Of a DNA stretch of 64,000 nt, positions 17,445-25,849 are shown one piece after another; position 1 is the stretch's first letter, and each line of letters begins with the position of its first letter. Both the position numbers and the translations under genes were made by a program. This stretch comes from Psychroserpens damuponensis. GTDB lineage: Bacteria > Bacteroidota > Bacteroidia > Flavobacteriales > Flavobacteriaceae. Location of the stretch: NCBI RefSeq assembly GCF_000826655.1, contig NZ_JXJO01000003.1, positions 62,001 through 126,000 on the forward strand, written 5' to 3'. The notes under the pieces were generated by a model. That model made no database searches, was not told where the DNA came from, and saw only the letters and a program-made list of their open reading frames with translations.

Positions 17445-18542
17445 ATGGGAAGCCAATTAATCACATGTCAGAATTGCGAATCTGAGATTAAAGAAGAATT
17501 TGAATTTTGTCCCAAATGCGGACAAAAAGTAAATGAAGATCTCACCTTAGGCGTTTTATTCTATAATACCATAAGTAACTACTTTTCATTTGATGCTCGT
17601 TTTTTAAAAAGCTTTATTCCTTTAATGTTTAGACCAGGATACTTAGCTAGAAAATTTCTTGAAGGTAAACGTTTATTGTATCTGCATCCTGCTCAAATGT
17701 ATTTGTTTATTACTGTTGTTTTTTTCTTTATATTTTCTTTTACAGTACGTAACCAAACCGAAACCCTTAATAGAGAATTAAAAAAAGAACTGTCTAATGA
17801 AAATGCTGTTGTATTCACCGATTCATTAAAGCAACGCAAAAAGGATTCGTTAAATAGGGTTGAAGCTAGGCGTAAAGATTCTATTGGACGAGCCCAAGTT
17901 AAAGAGGCATTAGTGGATAATAAATGGCTCACAGGTATGGATGAAAAGCAAATAGATTCCATTGTGACTAGAGATGATTATAGAAAAAATAAAGCCACAC
18001 ATTTTGATTTTGCAACTAAAGATATGGACTCTCTAATAGCAATAAATGCTTCAGATAAGGAGATTTATACAGCCATGGGATTAGAACCAGATGATGGTTG
18101 GATGACAAGAAAATTGTATGCACAAGCTTTAAAATTTTATAAAGCTAGAGATGGAGGTAATATTTTAAAAGCGTTTTATGATACCGTACCACTAGCAATG
18201 TTCTTCTTATTACCAATTTTTGCACTCATTTTAAAAGTTTTATATTTTAGAAAAGGAAGGTATGCTCATCACCTCGTGTTTAGCTTTTATTACTTCTCAT
18301 TCCTTTTTATGGTATTTAGTTTCATTTTTGGAATAAACATTTTTTGGGATGTGCCAGACGGAATAGATTGGTTAATAGCGCTTTCAACGTTTTTTTACTT
18401 ATTTATAGCGCTCAAACGGTTTTATGGTCAAGGTTGGTTTTTGAGTTTCTTTAAATGTAGCGTGGCAACATTCACATTTATGACCTTAGTGGTACCAACA
18501 GCAGTGATGATTATTGGCTTATTATCTTTTATGATGTATTAA
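17445..18542 (+). CDS. DUF3667 family membrane protein with N-terminal zinc ribbon
   Basis: 365 residues from ATG 17445 (M-G-S-Q). An upstream in-frame ATG at 17343 is possible but would put 34 unlike residues before the zinc ribbon. C8-x2-C11 and C22-x2-C25 form a rubredoxin-like zinc ribbon. Next is the DUF3667 block with PGYLARKFLEGKRLLYLHPAQMYLF leading into a first membrane helix, a charged cytoplasmic stretch of about 130 residues, then four or so helices. Role unknown. The upstream region holds a CTTCGGAA octamer at 17377. Confidence 0.75.
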   Translation: MGSQLITCQNCESEIKEEFEFCPKCGQKVNEDLTLGVLFYNTISNYFSFDARFLKSFIPLMFRPGYLARKFLEGKRLLYLHPAQMYLFITVVFFFIFSFTVRNQTETLNRELKKELSNENAVVFTDSLKQRKKDSLNRVEARRKDSIGRAQVKEALVDNKWLTGMDEKQIDSIVTRDDYRKNKATHFDFATKDMDSLIAINASDKEIYTAMGLEPDDGWMTRKLYAQALKFYKARDGGNILKAFYDTVPLAMFFLLPIFALILKVLYFRKGRYAHHLVFSFYYFSFLFMVFSFIFGINIFWDVPDGIDWLIALSTFFYLFIALKRFYGQGWFLSFFKCSVATFTFMTLVVPTAVMIIGLLSFMMY

Positions 18543-18553
18543 AAGGTTTTAGA

Positions 18554-21337
18554 TTATAATTTGTCTTTTAAATAAACACCTGTAATTGACTTTTTGTTTT
18601 TAGCAATGTCTTCTGGTGTACCTTGAGCCATAAGCTGTCCGCCTCGAATTCCTCCTTCAGGACCCAAGTCAATAATATAATCGGCACTTTTTATTAAATC
18701 TAAATTATGTTCTATAACAATGATAGAATGACCTTTTTTGATGAGGGCTTGAAATGATTTCAAAAGTTTCTTAATATCATGAAAGTGTAATCCTGTAGTT
18801 GGCTCATCAAAAATAAATAGCGCATTATCGCTTTTACTCCCTTTTCCGAGGAAAGAAGCCAATTTAATACGTTGGGCTTCACCACCAGAAAGCGTTGAAG
18901 AACTTTGCCCTAAAGCCACATAACCCAAACCAACATCTTGAAGAGGTTGTAGCTTATTTTTAATTTTTGTGACATTATGAGTGTCAAAAAATGCAATAGC
19001 ATCATCAATGGTCATGGTTAAAATATCATCAATGTTTTTGCCTTCAAAAGTTACCTCGAGCACATCTTTTTTGAAACGTTTACCATGACAAGTTTCACAA
19101 GTTAAATGCACATCTGCCATAAATTGCATTTCTATGGTAACTTCACCATCACCTTTACAAGTTTCACATCGACCACCATCAACATTGAAACTAAAATGTT
19201 TAGCCTGGTAGTTTCTAATATTACTTAATTTTTGTTTGGCGTATAACGCTCTAATATCATCATATGCTTTAATGTATGTCACAGGATTAGAACGAGATGA
19301 TCGTCCTATTGGATTTTGATCAACAAATTCAATATGTTTTATATTCGCGAAATTGCCTTTAAGTTCTGTAAACTGACCAGGTTTATCACCAAAACCAGTT
19401 AGCTTTTTTTGCATGGCTGGAAACAATATTTTTTTAACTAGCGTACTTTTTCCACTACCAGAAACACCTGTGATGACCGTTAACATTTCCAACGGAAAAA
19501 TAACATCTATATTTTTAAGGTTATTAGCTTTGGCACCAACAATCTCGACTTGGTATTTTGAGGTTCTTCTTTTCTGCGGAAGCTCAATTTGAAGCGTTTC
19601 ATTTAAATATTGTGCTGTTAATGATTTAGATTTTAGAATGTCTTTAAACGTTCCGGTAGCGACAACTTCGCCACCTAATGTTCCAGCTTTAGGACCAATA
19701 TCTATGATTTCGTCTGCAGCTTTCATGATGTCTTCATCATGCTCAACAACAATTACAGTATTGCCTAAATCACGAAGCGCAATGAGCACTTTAATTAATT
19801 TTTCGGTATCTTTTGGATGTAGACCAATACTGGGTTCATCTAAAATATACATTGAACCAACAAGGCTACTACCAAGAGATGTTGCTAGATTTATTCGTTG
19901 ACTTTCACCACCAGAAAGTGTGTTTGATTTTCTATTAAGCGTTAAATAATCTAAACCTACATTACTTAAAAATGTGAGTCTATTATTAATTTCTTTTAAT
20001 AAGCGCTTGGCAATGGTTGTATCATGATCATCTAATTCTAATTGTTTGAAAAATGACGCTAATTGATCTAGAGGCATTTCAACCAAATCTGTAATTGTTA
20101 CATTGGCAACTTTCACATAATTAGCTTCTTCACGTAGGCGTTTACCTTTACAAACCGTACATTTTGTTTTTCCGCGATAGCGAGATAACATTACGCGATT
20201 TTGGATTTTATAGGCTTTAGATTCTAGTTCTGAAAAAAAAGAATGAAGTCCTTCAAAATATTGATTCCCATCCCAAACCAATTGTTTTTGTTCTGTGGTG
20301 AGTTCAAAAAATGGCTTATGAATAGGGAAATCAAATTTATGACAGTTATTTACTAATTGATCACGATAGTAGCTCATACTTTCACCTCTCCATGGAAAAA
20401 TGGCATTTTCATAAACTGATAATCCTGTATTTGGGATGACTAACTCTTCATCAATACCTATAACATCACCATAACCTTCACATTTTGGACATGCTCCATA
20501 AGGGTTGTTGAAACTAAATAAATGCGGATTAGGTTCTAAAAACGTCATCCCATCTAATTCAAATTTATTATTGAATTCTGTTCGTTGTCTATTAGAAAGT
20601 ACTTCTATAATGGTTGTTCCTTTACCTTCAAAAAAAGCTGTTTCAATGGCATCTGCTAGCCTGTTATAAAAATCTTCTTCGTGTTTAACGATAATTCGAT
20701 CAACCACTAAAAAAACATCTTTTTTTATGTCTTTCTCTATAGCATCATCAATTCTTAAAACATCATTTTTGTATTGAACTCTAGCATATCCTTGTTGTTT
20801 AAGAACATTGAGTTTGTCTTTCATTGTTCGTCCTTCTTCAAGAATAATGGGAGATAGGAGTAAGAGTTTTTCCCGCTCGTCAAATGACTTTACTAATTCT
20901 AAAACATCTTTAGTGCGATGTTTTTTGACTATATTACCCGAAATAGGAGAGTATGTTTTTCCTACTCTAGCAAATAACAGTTTTAAATAATCGTAAATTT
21001 CTGTTGTGGTACCAACCGTAGACCTTGGATTTGTACTATTCACTTTTTGCTCAATAGCAATGGCAGGAGCAATTCCTTTTATAACATCAACTTTTGGTTT
21101 ATTAAGTCGGCCTAAAAATTGACGAGCATAACTAGATAAACTTTCTACATAACGTCGTTGGCCCTCTGCATACAAAGTGTCAAACGCTAAACTAGATTTT
21201 CCAGATCCTGATAAACCAGTGATTACCACTAATTTATTTCTTGGGATAACCACATCGATATTTTTTAAATTGTGCAGTTTTGCACCTTTTATGATGATGT
21301 TTTCTTTTGGATTAAGATCTAGAATATTAATGTTCAT
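18554..21337 (-). CDS. uvrA: Excinuclease ABC subunit A
   Basis: 927 residues, full length. UvrA is the ATP-dependent damage sensor of nucleotide excision repair and loads UvrB. It has two ABC modules: the first Walker A is GLSGSGKSS (about 41-49), the second GVSGSGKST. Two LSGGE signatures are visible (NTLSGGESQRINLA and STLSGGEAQRIKLA). Zinc-finger cysteines are present (CPKCEGYG, CTVCKGKR, GRCETCKGDGE and CETCHGKRF). The promoter has a -7 element at 21363-21370. It is divergent from the sigma-factor gene. Confidence 0.97.
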   Translation of the reverse strand: MNINILDLNPKENIIIKGAKLHNLKNIDVVIPRNKLVVITGLSGSGKSSLAFDTLYAEGQRRYVESLSSYARQFLGRLNKPKVDVIKGIAPAIAIEQKVNSTNPRSTVGTTTEIYDYLKLLFARVGKTYSPISGNIVKKHRTKDVLELVKSFDEREKLLLLSPIILEEGRTMKDKLNVLKQQGYARVQYKNDVLRIDDAIEKDIKKDVFLVVDRIIVKHEEDFYNRLADAIETAFFEGKGTTIIEVLSNRQRTEFNNKFELDGMTFLEPNPHLFSFNNPYGACPKCEGYGDVIGIDEELVIPNTGLSVYENAIFPWRGESMSYYRDQLVNNCHKFDFPIHKPFFELTTEQKQLVWDGNQYFEGLHSFFSELESKAYKIQNRVMLSRYRGKTKCTVCKGKRLREEANYVKVANVTITDLVEMPLDQLASFFKQLELDDHDTTIAKRLLKEINNRLTFLSNVGLDYLTLNRKSNTLSGGESQRINLATSLGSSLVGSMYILDEPSIGLHPKDTEKLIKVLIALRDLGNTVIVVEHDEDIMKAADEIIDIGPKAGTLGGEVVATGTFKDILKSKSLTAQYLNETLQIELPQKRRTSKYQVEIVGAKANNLKNIDVIFPLEMLTVITGVSGSGKSTLVKKILFPAMQKKLTGFGDKPGQFTELKGNFANIKHIEFVDQNPIGRSSRSNPVTYIKAYDDIRALYAKQKLSNIRNYQAKHFSFNVDGGRCETCKGDGEVTIEMQFMADVHLTCETCHGKRFKKDVLEVTFEGKNIDDILTMTIDDAIAFFDTHNVTKIKNKLQPLQDVGLGYVALGQSSSTLSGGEAQRIKLASFLGKGSKSDNALFIFDEPTTGLHFHDIKKLLKSFQALIKKGHSIIVIEHNLDLIKSADYIIDLGPEGGIRGGQLMAQGTPEDIAKNKKSITGVYLKDKL

Positions 21338-21362
21338 AGGTGTTTTGGCGAATATAAAGATG

Positions 21363-21370
21363 CAAAGATA
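21363..21370 (-). promoter_or_regulatory. -7 element for uvrA
   Basis: On the minus strand it reads TATCTTTG, a match to TAnnTTTG, about 26 bases before the uvrA ATG. No clear -33 TTG is seen. Confidence 0.45.
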
Positions 21371-21436
21371 AGTCTTTTATAAATGCCTAAAAAATGGATT
21401 ATTATTGACAAAAATGTTAAAGTTTGATCGTTTTTT

Positions 21437-21468
21437 TTGGAATTACGGAATGATTGTTGTTATATTTG
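21437..21468 (+). promoter_or_regulatory. Bacteroidetes-type promoter for the sigma-factor gene
   Basis: TTG at 21437-21439 and TATATTTG at 21461-21468, 21 bases apart. The expected start is near 21473, leaving an unusually long leader of about 95 bases before ATG 21568. Confidence 0.65.
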
Positions 21469-21567
21469 GGAACATAAACTATTAAAACAGAGTGCTTATA
21501 AAATAATATTACTTTAAACATTTAACCCCAAGCTAAGATTAAATTCTTTGCCATTAAAGTAATTATT

Positions 21568-22152
21568 ATGAGACACGAGCTTATCACGGACGCTGTTTTA
21601 GTTAAGAACTACATGAATGGAGACGAAAGCGCTCTATCAATCCTTATCAACAGACACAAACAACGCATTTACAGTTTTATTTATTCAAAAGTATTTGATA
21701 GAGATATCACTGAAGATATTTTTCAAGATGCCTTTATTAAGGTGATTAAGAATTTAAAATTAGGTAAATACAACGAAGAAGGTAAGTTTTTACCTTGGGT
21801 TATGCGTATTTCTCATAATTTGGTTATAGATCATTTCCGTAGAAATAATAGAATGCCAAAATTTGATAATACTGGAGATTTTAATATTTTTTCTGTGCTT
21901 GGTGATCCTGCTCTAAATGCAGAAAAGCGGTTAATTAAAGATCAAGTAGAATGTGATTTACGACGACTTATACAAGAACTACCTAATGATCAAAAAGAGG
22001 TTTTGGTTATGCGTATGTATAAAGATATGAGTTTTAAGGAAATTTCTGAGCGTACAGGTGTGAGTATCAATACAGCTTTGGGAAGAATGCGTTATGCACT
22101 CATTAATTTAAGAAAGGTGATAGATCAAAATAATATCGTTTTAACAAACTGA
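21568..22152 (+). CDS. ECF-type RNA polymerase sigma factor
   Basis: 194 residues. Region 2 is at about 25-95, with YSKVFDRDITEDIFQDAFIKVIKNL (2.2) and FLPWVMRISHNLVIDHFRR (2.3/2.4, -10 recognition). Region 4 is at about 130-185, with ELPNDQKEVLVMRMYKDMSFKEISERTGVSINTALGRMRYAL forming the helix-turn-helix. There is no region 1 or 3 and no anti-sigma gene next to it. The next gene is a 47-residue ORF and then a strong terminator, so the two probably form one transcript. Divergent from uvrA; nth and bcp lie downstream. Confidence 0.9.
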   Translation: MRHELITDAVLVKNYMNGDESALSILINRHKQRIYSFIYSKVFDRDITEDIFQDAFIKVIKNLKLGKYNEEGKFLPWVMRISHNLVIDHFRRNNRMPKFDNTGDFNIFSVLGDPALNAEKRLIKDQVECDLRRLIQELPNDQKEVLVMRMYKDMSFKEISERTGVSINTALGRMRYALINLRKVIDQNNIVLTN

Positions 22153-22209
22153 TATAATAAAGTATATTTTATTGCGTTATTGAGTTTATAACAAACTAAA
22201 AAACGTAAA

Positions 22210-22353
22210 ATGGCAAAACTTTACTCAGAATGCACCCTAAAACAATACGAACTCAACCCAAAAGAAGAGACAGTGGATTTTCTTTTGAATTATAGCAAGG
22301 CTTTAAGTGTTATACATTGTAATAATTTGAAGTTTGAAGCACTTCAAAACTAA
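22210..22353 (+). CDS. 47-residue small protein downstream of the sigma factor
   Basis: ATG 22210 to TAA 22353 encodes a 47-residue protein beginning MAKLYSECTLKQYELNPK and ending FEALQN. It follows the sigma-factor stop by 57 bases and is followed 9 bases later by a strong terminator, so it fills the end of that transcript neatly. It has two cysteines (C8, C37), a KEETVDFLLNYSKAL amphipathic helix, and neither signal peptide nor membrane segment. Function unknown; I infer only that it is translated, from its clean boundaries and normal codon use. It could act with the sigma factor. Confidence 0.65.
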   Translation: MAKLYSECTLKQYELNPKEETVDFLLNYSKALSVIHCNNLKFEALQN

Positions 22354-22362
22354 ATTTAAAAT

Positions 22363-22395
22363 GTCCCAAAACATTAGGTTTTGGGACTTTTTTTT
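22363..22395 (+). terminator. Rho-independent terminator after the sigma-factor operon
   Basis: A perfect 10-bp stem GTCCCAAAAC / GTTTTGGGAC with loop ATTAG, followed by eight T. Confidence 0.92.
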
Positions 22396-22426
22396 ATGTC
22401 TAAAGAAATAGTATTTAATACAACAT

Positions 22427-23044
22427 TTAAATTCTATCTTCATATATTTCTAACGTTTTCATTGCAGCTAAACTTTCTTGAAAGAAGTGATCTGTTTGAG
22501 GTAAATTAGTGAAAAAAGTGAATTCAATGCGCTCATTATCCAAATTTGTAGCAAAAATGATGATCTTTTCAATACTATCGCTATAAGGTGAAATGACCTT
22601 TAAAACGCCAAAGTCAGTATTATTTATGGTTATGGAATCTATAATTACCTCAATATTTACTTTTTCCTCTTCTAACATTTGTTTTTTTTCTGAAGCCCAA
22701 GTTTTTGATTCAAATGGTGGGAAAAATTTTTCGTCGCCTAATGATAATGGTTCTGAAATAGTGAACTGTTCAAATTGAGTAATATCGGTTGAAAAAGCGA
22801 AACCAGATTCCATTAATAGTGGTAAATTTGAGTTTTGAACTCTATAATATTTTCTATCATCCATGATATTATCAGAGTAATTATTCCAAATATTGAGAGT
22901 GTCATATTGCTTTGGTAAATTAATAGAAACGGAGCGTTGATAATGCGCTAAGTAGATCTCATATCTATTATCATCTTCTCTTTTAGCACATGAGAAAATG
23001 ATGAGGAGTAATACAACAGTTGTGCAAGTCCTAAATATGGTCAT
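22427..23044 (-). CDS. Lipoprotein of unknown function
   Basis: 205 residues. The signal peptide has a lipobox IFSC with C19 as the likely lipidated residue. The rest is a mixed alpha/beta domain with no motif I recognise. IDSITINNTDFGVLKVIS followed by EKIIIFATNLDNERIEFTFFTNL suggests an antiparallel sheet. It is 4 bases downstream of nth on the same strand and so cotranscribed. Likely faces the periplasm from the inner or outer membrane. Confidence 0.65.
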   Translation of the reverse strand: MTIFRTCTTVVLLLIIFSCAKREDDNRYEIYLAHYQRSVSINLPKQYDTLNIWNNYSDNIMDDRKYYRVQNSNLPLLMESGFAFSTDITQFEQFTISEPLSLGDEKFFPPFESKTWASEKKQMLEEEKVNIEVIIDSITINNTDFGVLKVISPYSDSIEKIIIFATNLDNERIEFTFFTNLPQTDHFFQESLAAMKTLEIYEDRI

Positions 23045-23047
23045 AGT

Positions 23048-23704
23048 TTACTTTTTCTTCGCATAGTAATCTTTCAATACAGTGGATCTTCCAATGGTTT
23101 TAGTAATGACATCTTTTTCTAAATCCCAACTTCTGGCAGGCGAGTATTCTCGTCCGTACCAAATGATTTGAAGGTGTAAATCATTCCATAATTCCTTCGG
23201 AAATAGGCGTTTTGCATCTTTTTCGGTCTGTACCACATTTTTTCCGTTAGTGAGATTCCAACGGTACATTAATCGATGAATATGTGTATCTACAGGAAAA
23301 GCAGGAATTCCAAAAGCTTGCGATAGCACAACAGCAGCTGTTTTATGTCCAACGGCTGGTAACTCCTCTAAATCGGCATAATTTTGAGGTACTTCTCCAT
23401 TATGTTTATCAATTAAAATATGTGATAAGCCATGTATACCTTTACTTTTCATTGGAGATAACCCTACAGGTTTGATAATCTCTCTAATCTCTTCTATAGA
23501 TAATTTAATCATATCATAAGGATTATCTGCTTTTGCAAATAGGAGAGGAGTGATTTTATTAACGCGAACATCTGTGCTTTGGGCAGACATTAATACTGCA
23601 ATTAATAAGGTGTAAGGGTCTTTATGATCTAACGGAATAGGAATCGTTGGATATAATTCTTTTAACGTATTAATAACAAAATCTACCTTTTCTTGCTTAG
23701 TCAT
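23048..23704 (-). CDS. nth: Endonuclease III-type DNA glycosylase lacking the Fe-S cluster
   Basis: 218 residues from ATG 23704; a longer frame upstream overlaps the divergent bcp gene and is not used. HhH-GPD fold: the helix-hairpin-helix LPAVGHKTAAVVLSQAFG carries the catalytic Lys K121, and VDTHIHRL carries the catalytic Asp D139, equivalent to E. coli K120 and D138. It excises oxidised pyrimidines and nicks abasic sites in base excision repair. The C-terminal C-x6-C-x2-C-x5-C loop of E. coli Nth is absent: that region reads REYSPARSWDLEKDVITKTIGR, and the protein appears to have no cysteine at all. The active site is intact. Confidence 0.88.
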   Translation of the reverse strand: MTKQEKVDFVINTLKELYPTIPIPLDHKDPYTLLIAVLMSAQSTDVRVNKITPLLFAKADNPYDMIKLSIEEIREIIKPVGLSPMKSKGIHGLSHILIDKHNGEVPQNYADLEELPAVGHKTAAVVLSQAFGIPAFPVDTHIHRLMYRWNLTNGKNVVQTEKDAKRLFPKELWNDLHLQIIWYGREYSPARSWDLEKDVITKTIGRSTVLKDYYAKKK

Positions 23705-23725
23705 AAGTTGTATTTTTACTAAAAT

Positions 23726-23733
23726 CAAAGTTA
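23726..23733 (-). promoter_or_regulatory. -7 element for nth within the nth-bcp divergent gap
   Basis: On the minus strand it reads TAACTTTG (TAnnTTTG). It is only 7 bases from the bcp ATG, so the nth promoter must extend into the bcp coding region. The 35-base gap forces the two divergent promoters to overlap. Confidence 0.4.
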
Positions 23734-23739
23734 ACAAAT

Positions 23740-24195
23740 ATGACACAATTAAAAGCAGGAGATCAAGCTCCAAATTTTACAGCAAAGGATGAACAAGGTA
23801 ATACGATTTCTTTAAACGATTATAAAGGAAAAAAATTGGTTGTTTTCTTTTATCCTAAGGCGAGTACGCCAGGTTGTACTGTTGAAGCCTGTAATTTAAA
23901 CGATAATTTTGAGCGTTTTCAATCGTTAGGTTATGAGATTTTGGGTGTTAGTGCAGATAGTGAAAAACGTCAAACTAATTTTAAAACTAAATACGGATTT
24001 CAATACCCATTGTTAGCAGACGAAGATAAAGCTGTCATTGAAGCATTTGGCGTTTGGGGACCAAAGAAGTTTATGGGAAGAGAATATGATGGTATTCATA
24101 GAACTACATTTGTAATCGACGAAAACGGTGTGATTGAAAATGTAATAACCAAAGTAAAAACTAAAGATCATACCAATCAAATATTATCAGAGTAA
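23740..24195 (+). CDS. bcp: Thioredoxin-dependent peroxiredoxin, BCP/PrxQ type
   Basis: 151 residues, thioredoxin fold. It reduces hydroperoxides with thioredoxin as electron donor, in the cytoplasm. The peroxidatic Cys46 is in the PKASTPGCT motif. Cys51, five residues later, is the expected resolving Cys of atypical 2-Cys BCP proteins. It is divergent from nth with 35 bases between the starts. A CTTCGGAA octamer lies just after the stop (24214-24221), before the terminator. Confidence 0.95.
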   Translation: MTQLKAGDQAPNFTAKDEQGNTISLNDYKGKKLVVFFYPKASTPGCTVEACNLNDNFERFQSLGYEILGVSADSEKRQTNFKTKYGFQYPLLADEDKAVIEAFGVWGPKKFMGREYDGIHRTTFVIDENGVIENVITKVKTKDHTNQILSE

Positions 24196-24252
24196 TTTCA
24201 AAGCTTAGACGATTTCCGAAGTAACAACATTTAGAAGTAATGCTTTAAAATA

Positions 24253-24283
24253 AAAAAACCACATGAATGTCATGTGGTTTTTT
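24253..24283. terminator. Bidirectional terminator between bcp and a conserved unknown
   Basis: A perfect 14-bp inverted repeat, AAAAAACCACATGA / TCATGTGGTTTTTT, with a 3-base spacer. A and T runs at the two ends allow termination on both strands of this convergent pair. Confidence 0.92.
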
Positions 24284-24302
24284 AAATATCTAATCATAAA
24301 GA

Positions 24303-25754
24303 TTATTCTCCTAAATAAGCTTGTTCGGTTTCACAACCAAATAGGCTTTTCTCTTTTATAAGGTTTGATACACCTTCTGGCAACATGGTTTCCCAACCCT
24401 CATCACTTTGAGCAATCATTTTTAATACTTTTCTTGAGAATACAGACAATGTAGATTCATCATAATCTGCAATATCTACAACTTTACCATTGTATTTGAA
24501 AAACTTATACAGTTCTTTCATACGAGGATGTACTTTTAAGTTTTCACTGTTTGTGAGCGTGCCATCTTCATTTTTCATTGGATATAAGTATACTCTTAAA
24601 TCTTTGTAGAATAATTTACCAAAAGCTTCTAAAATACCACCACTTAAATGACGATAGTATTTCTCATCAAAAATATCAACAAGGTTATTTACACCCATTG
24701 CTAATCCCATACGAGCTCTAGTATATTGAGAGAAATACTCAACAAGTTTGTAATATTCTTGGAAATTTGAAATCAAAACAGTTTGACCTAAAGAGCACAA
24801 TAGTTTTGCACGATCCATGAAATCTTGTTCGTCTATTTCTCCTTCGGCACGAAGATTAGACAGTGTAATTTCAAAAATAACTTGAGTTTTTTCTAGATCA
24901 ACCTTATTTTCTTTAATGAACATTTCATAAGATTTCTTATACATGTCCATATTGACTTTCGTAACTGGTCTAAAACTACCACGTAGAGCTAAAATATTCT
25001 TTTTATAAAGCACTCTAGCCGGTAATACGTTGTTTCCATCTGGAGCAAACATGACAGCATCTGTCATTCCATTTTTTACCAGTTGCAAGCTCATTAAACG
25101 ATTATCTACATTATCAAAAACAGGACCTTCAAAATTAATGGTATCAATTTCTACTTGATCTTTATCTAGATGATCATATAAATAGCGTAACAATTTTTTA
25201 GGTTCATTATACTTATAAAAAGCACCATAAATTAAATTAGTACCTAAAACACCTAATGTTTCTTGCTGTAATCTCGCATCTGTTTCTTTAAATCTTAGGT
25301 GTAAAACAATTTCGTTATAGCCTTGATCTGGGTCAACTTGGTATTTTATTCCTACCCAACCATGACCTTTATATTTTTTAGCAAAGTCAATTGTGGCTAC
25401 TGTATTGGCATAGGCAAAAAACATTTTATTGGGATGCGTTTCTCTTTTAATACGCTCTTCAACGAGGTTCACTTCGTGATCTAGCATTTTTCTAAGTCGC
25501 GCTTCGGTTACATAGCGTTTATCATCCTCAATACCATAAATGGCATCACTAAAGGCTTTATCATAAGCCGACATTGCTTTTGCAATCGTACCTGATGCAC
25601 CACCAGCTCTAAAAAACTGACGTACAGTTTCTTGACCTGCACCAATCTCGGCGAAGGTTCCGTAGATGTTTTCATTTAAGTTGATGCGTAGGCATTTCGT
25701 CCTCAACGACGGAATTTCATCAAACTCTCTATCTCCTTTTAAGGTTATTTCCAT
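24303..25754 (-). CDS. Conserved protein of unknown function (483 aa)
   Basis: Soluble 483-residue protein with no signal peptide or membrane helix. The N-terminus DREFDEIPSLRTKCLRINLNENIYGTFAEIGAGQETVRQFFRAGGASGTIAKAMSAYDKAFSDAIYG is very Gly/Ala-regular and looks like a ligand-binding or catalytic segment. Other regular blocks are NFEGPVFDNVDNRLMSLQLVKNGMTDAVMFAPDG and FEITLSNLRAEGEIDEQDFMDRAKLLCSLGQTVLISNFQEYYKLVEYFSQYTRARMGLAMGVNNL. In my memory close homologues carry unreliable annotations such as nicotinate-nucleotide adenylyltransferase; I see no HxGH motif supporting that. Single-gene unit with its own -7 element and terminator. Confidence 0.7.
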   Translation of the reverse strand: MEITLKGDREFDEIPSLRTKCLRINLNENIYGTFAEIGAGQETVRQFFRAGGASGTIAKAMSAYDKAFSDAIYGIEDDKRYVTEARLRKMLDHEVNLVEERIKRETHPNKMFFAYANTVATIDFAKKYKGHGWVGIKYQVDPDQGYNEIVLHLRFKETDARLQQETLGVLGTNLIYGAFYKYNEPKKLLRYLYDHLDKDQVEIDTINFEGPVFDNVDNRLMSLQLVKNGMTDAVMFAPDGNNVLPARVLYKKNILALRGSFRPVTKVNMDMYKKSYEMFIKENKVDLEKTQVIFEITLSNLRAEGEIDEQDFMDRAKLLCSLGQTVLISNFQEYYKLVEYFSQYTRARMGLAMGVNNLVDIFDEKYYRHLSGGILEAFGKLFYKDLRVYLYPMKNEDGTLTNSENLKVHPRMKELYKFFKYNGKVVDIADYDESTLSVFSRKVLKMIAQSDEGWETMLPEGVSNLIKEKSLFGCETEQAYLGE

Positions 25755-25781
25755 TTTATAGTCTGGGTTTTATCAACTACA

Positions 25782-25789
25782 CAAAGGTA
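25782..25789 (-). promoter_or_regulatory. -7 element for the 483-residue conserved protein
   Basis: On the minus strand it reads TACCTTTG (TAnnTTTG), 28 bases before ATG 25754. The nearest -33-like TTG is only 14 bases further upstream, so that element is uncertain. Confidence 0.45.
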
Positions 25790-25849
25790 TTAAATTAGCA
25801 GGTCAAACTAAAAAAATTAGTTTTATTTTTGTTCTAAACATATTCAAGG

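Noticed and set aside
23705-23773. N-terminal hydrophobic extension of Nth
   Set aside because: Overlaps the bcp gene on the other strand, and the family start is MTKQEK at 23704.
24303-25754. Annotation as nicotinate-nucleotide adenylyltransferase
   Set aside because: No HxGH-type nucleotidyltransferase motif is visible and the length (483) is more than twice that of NadD.
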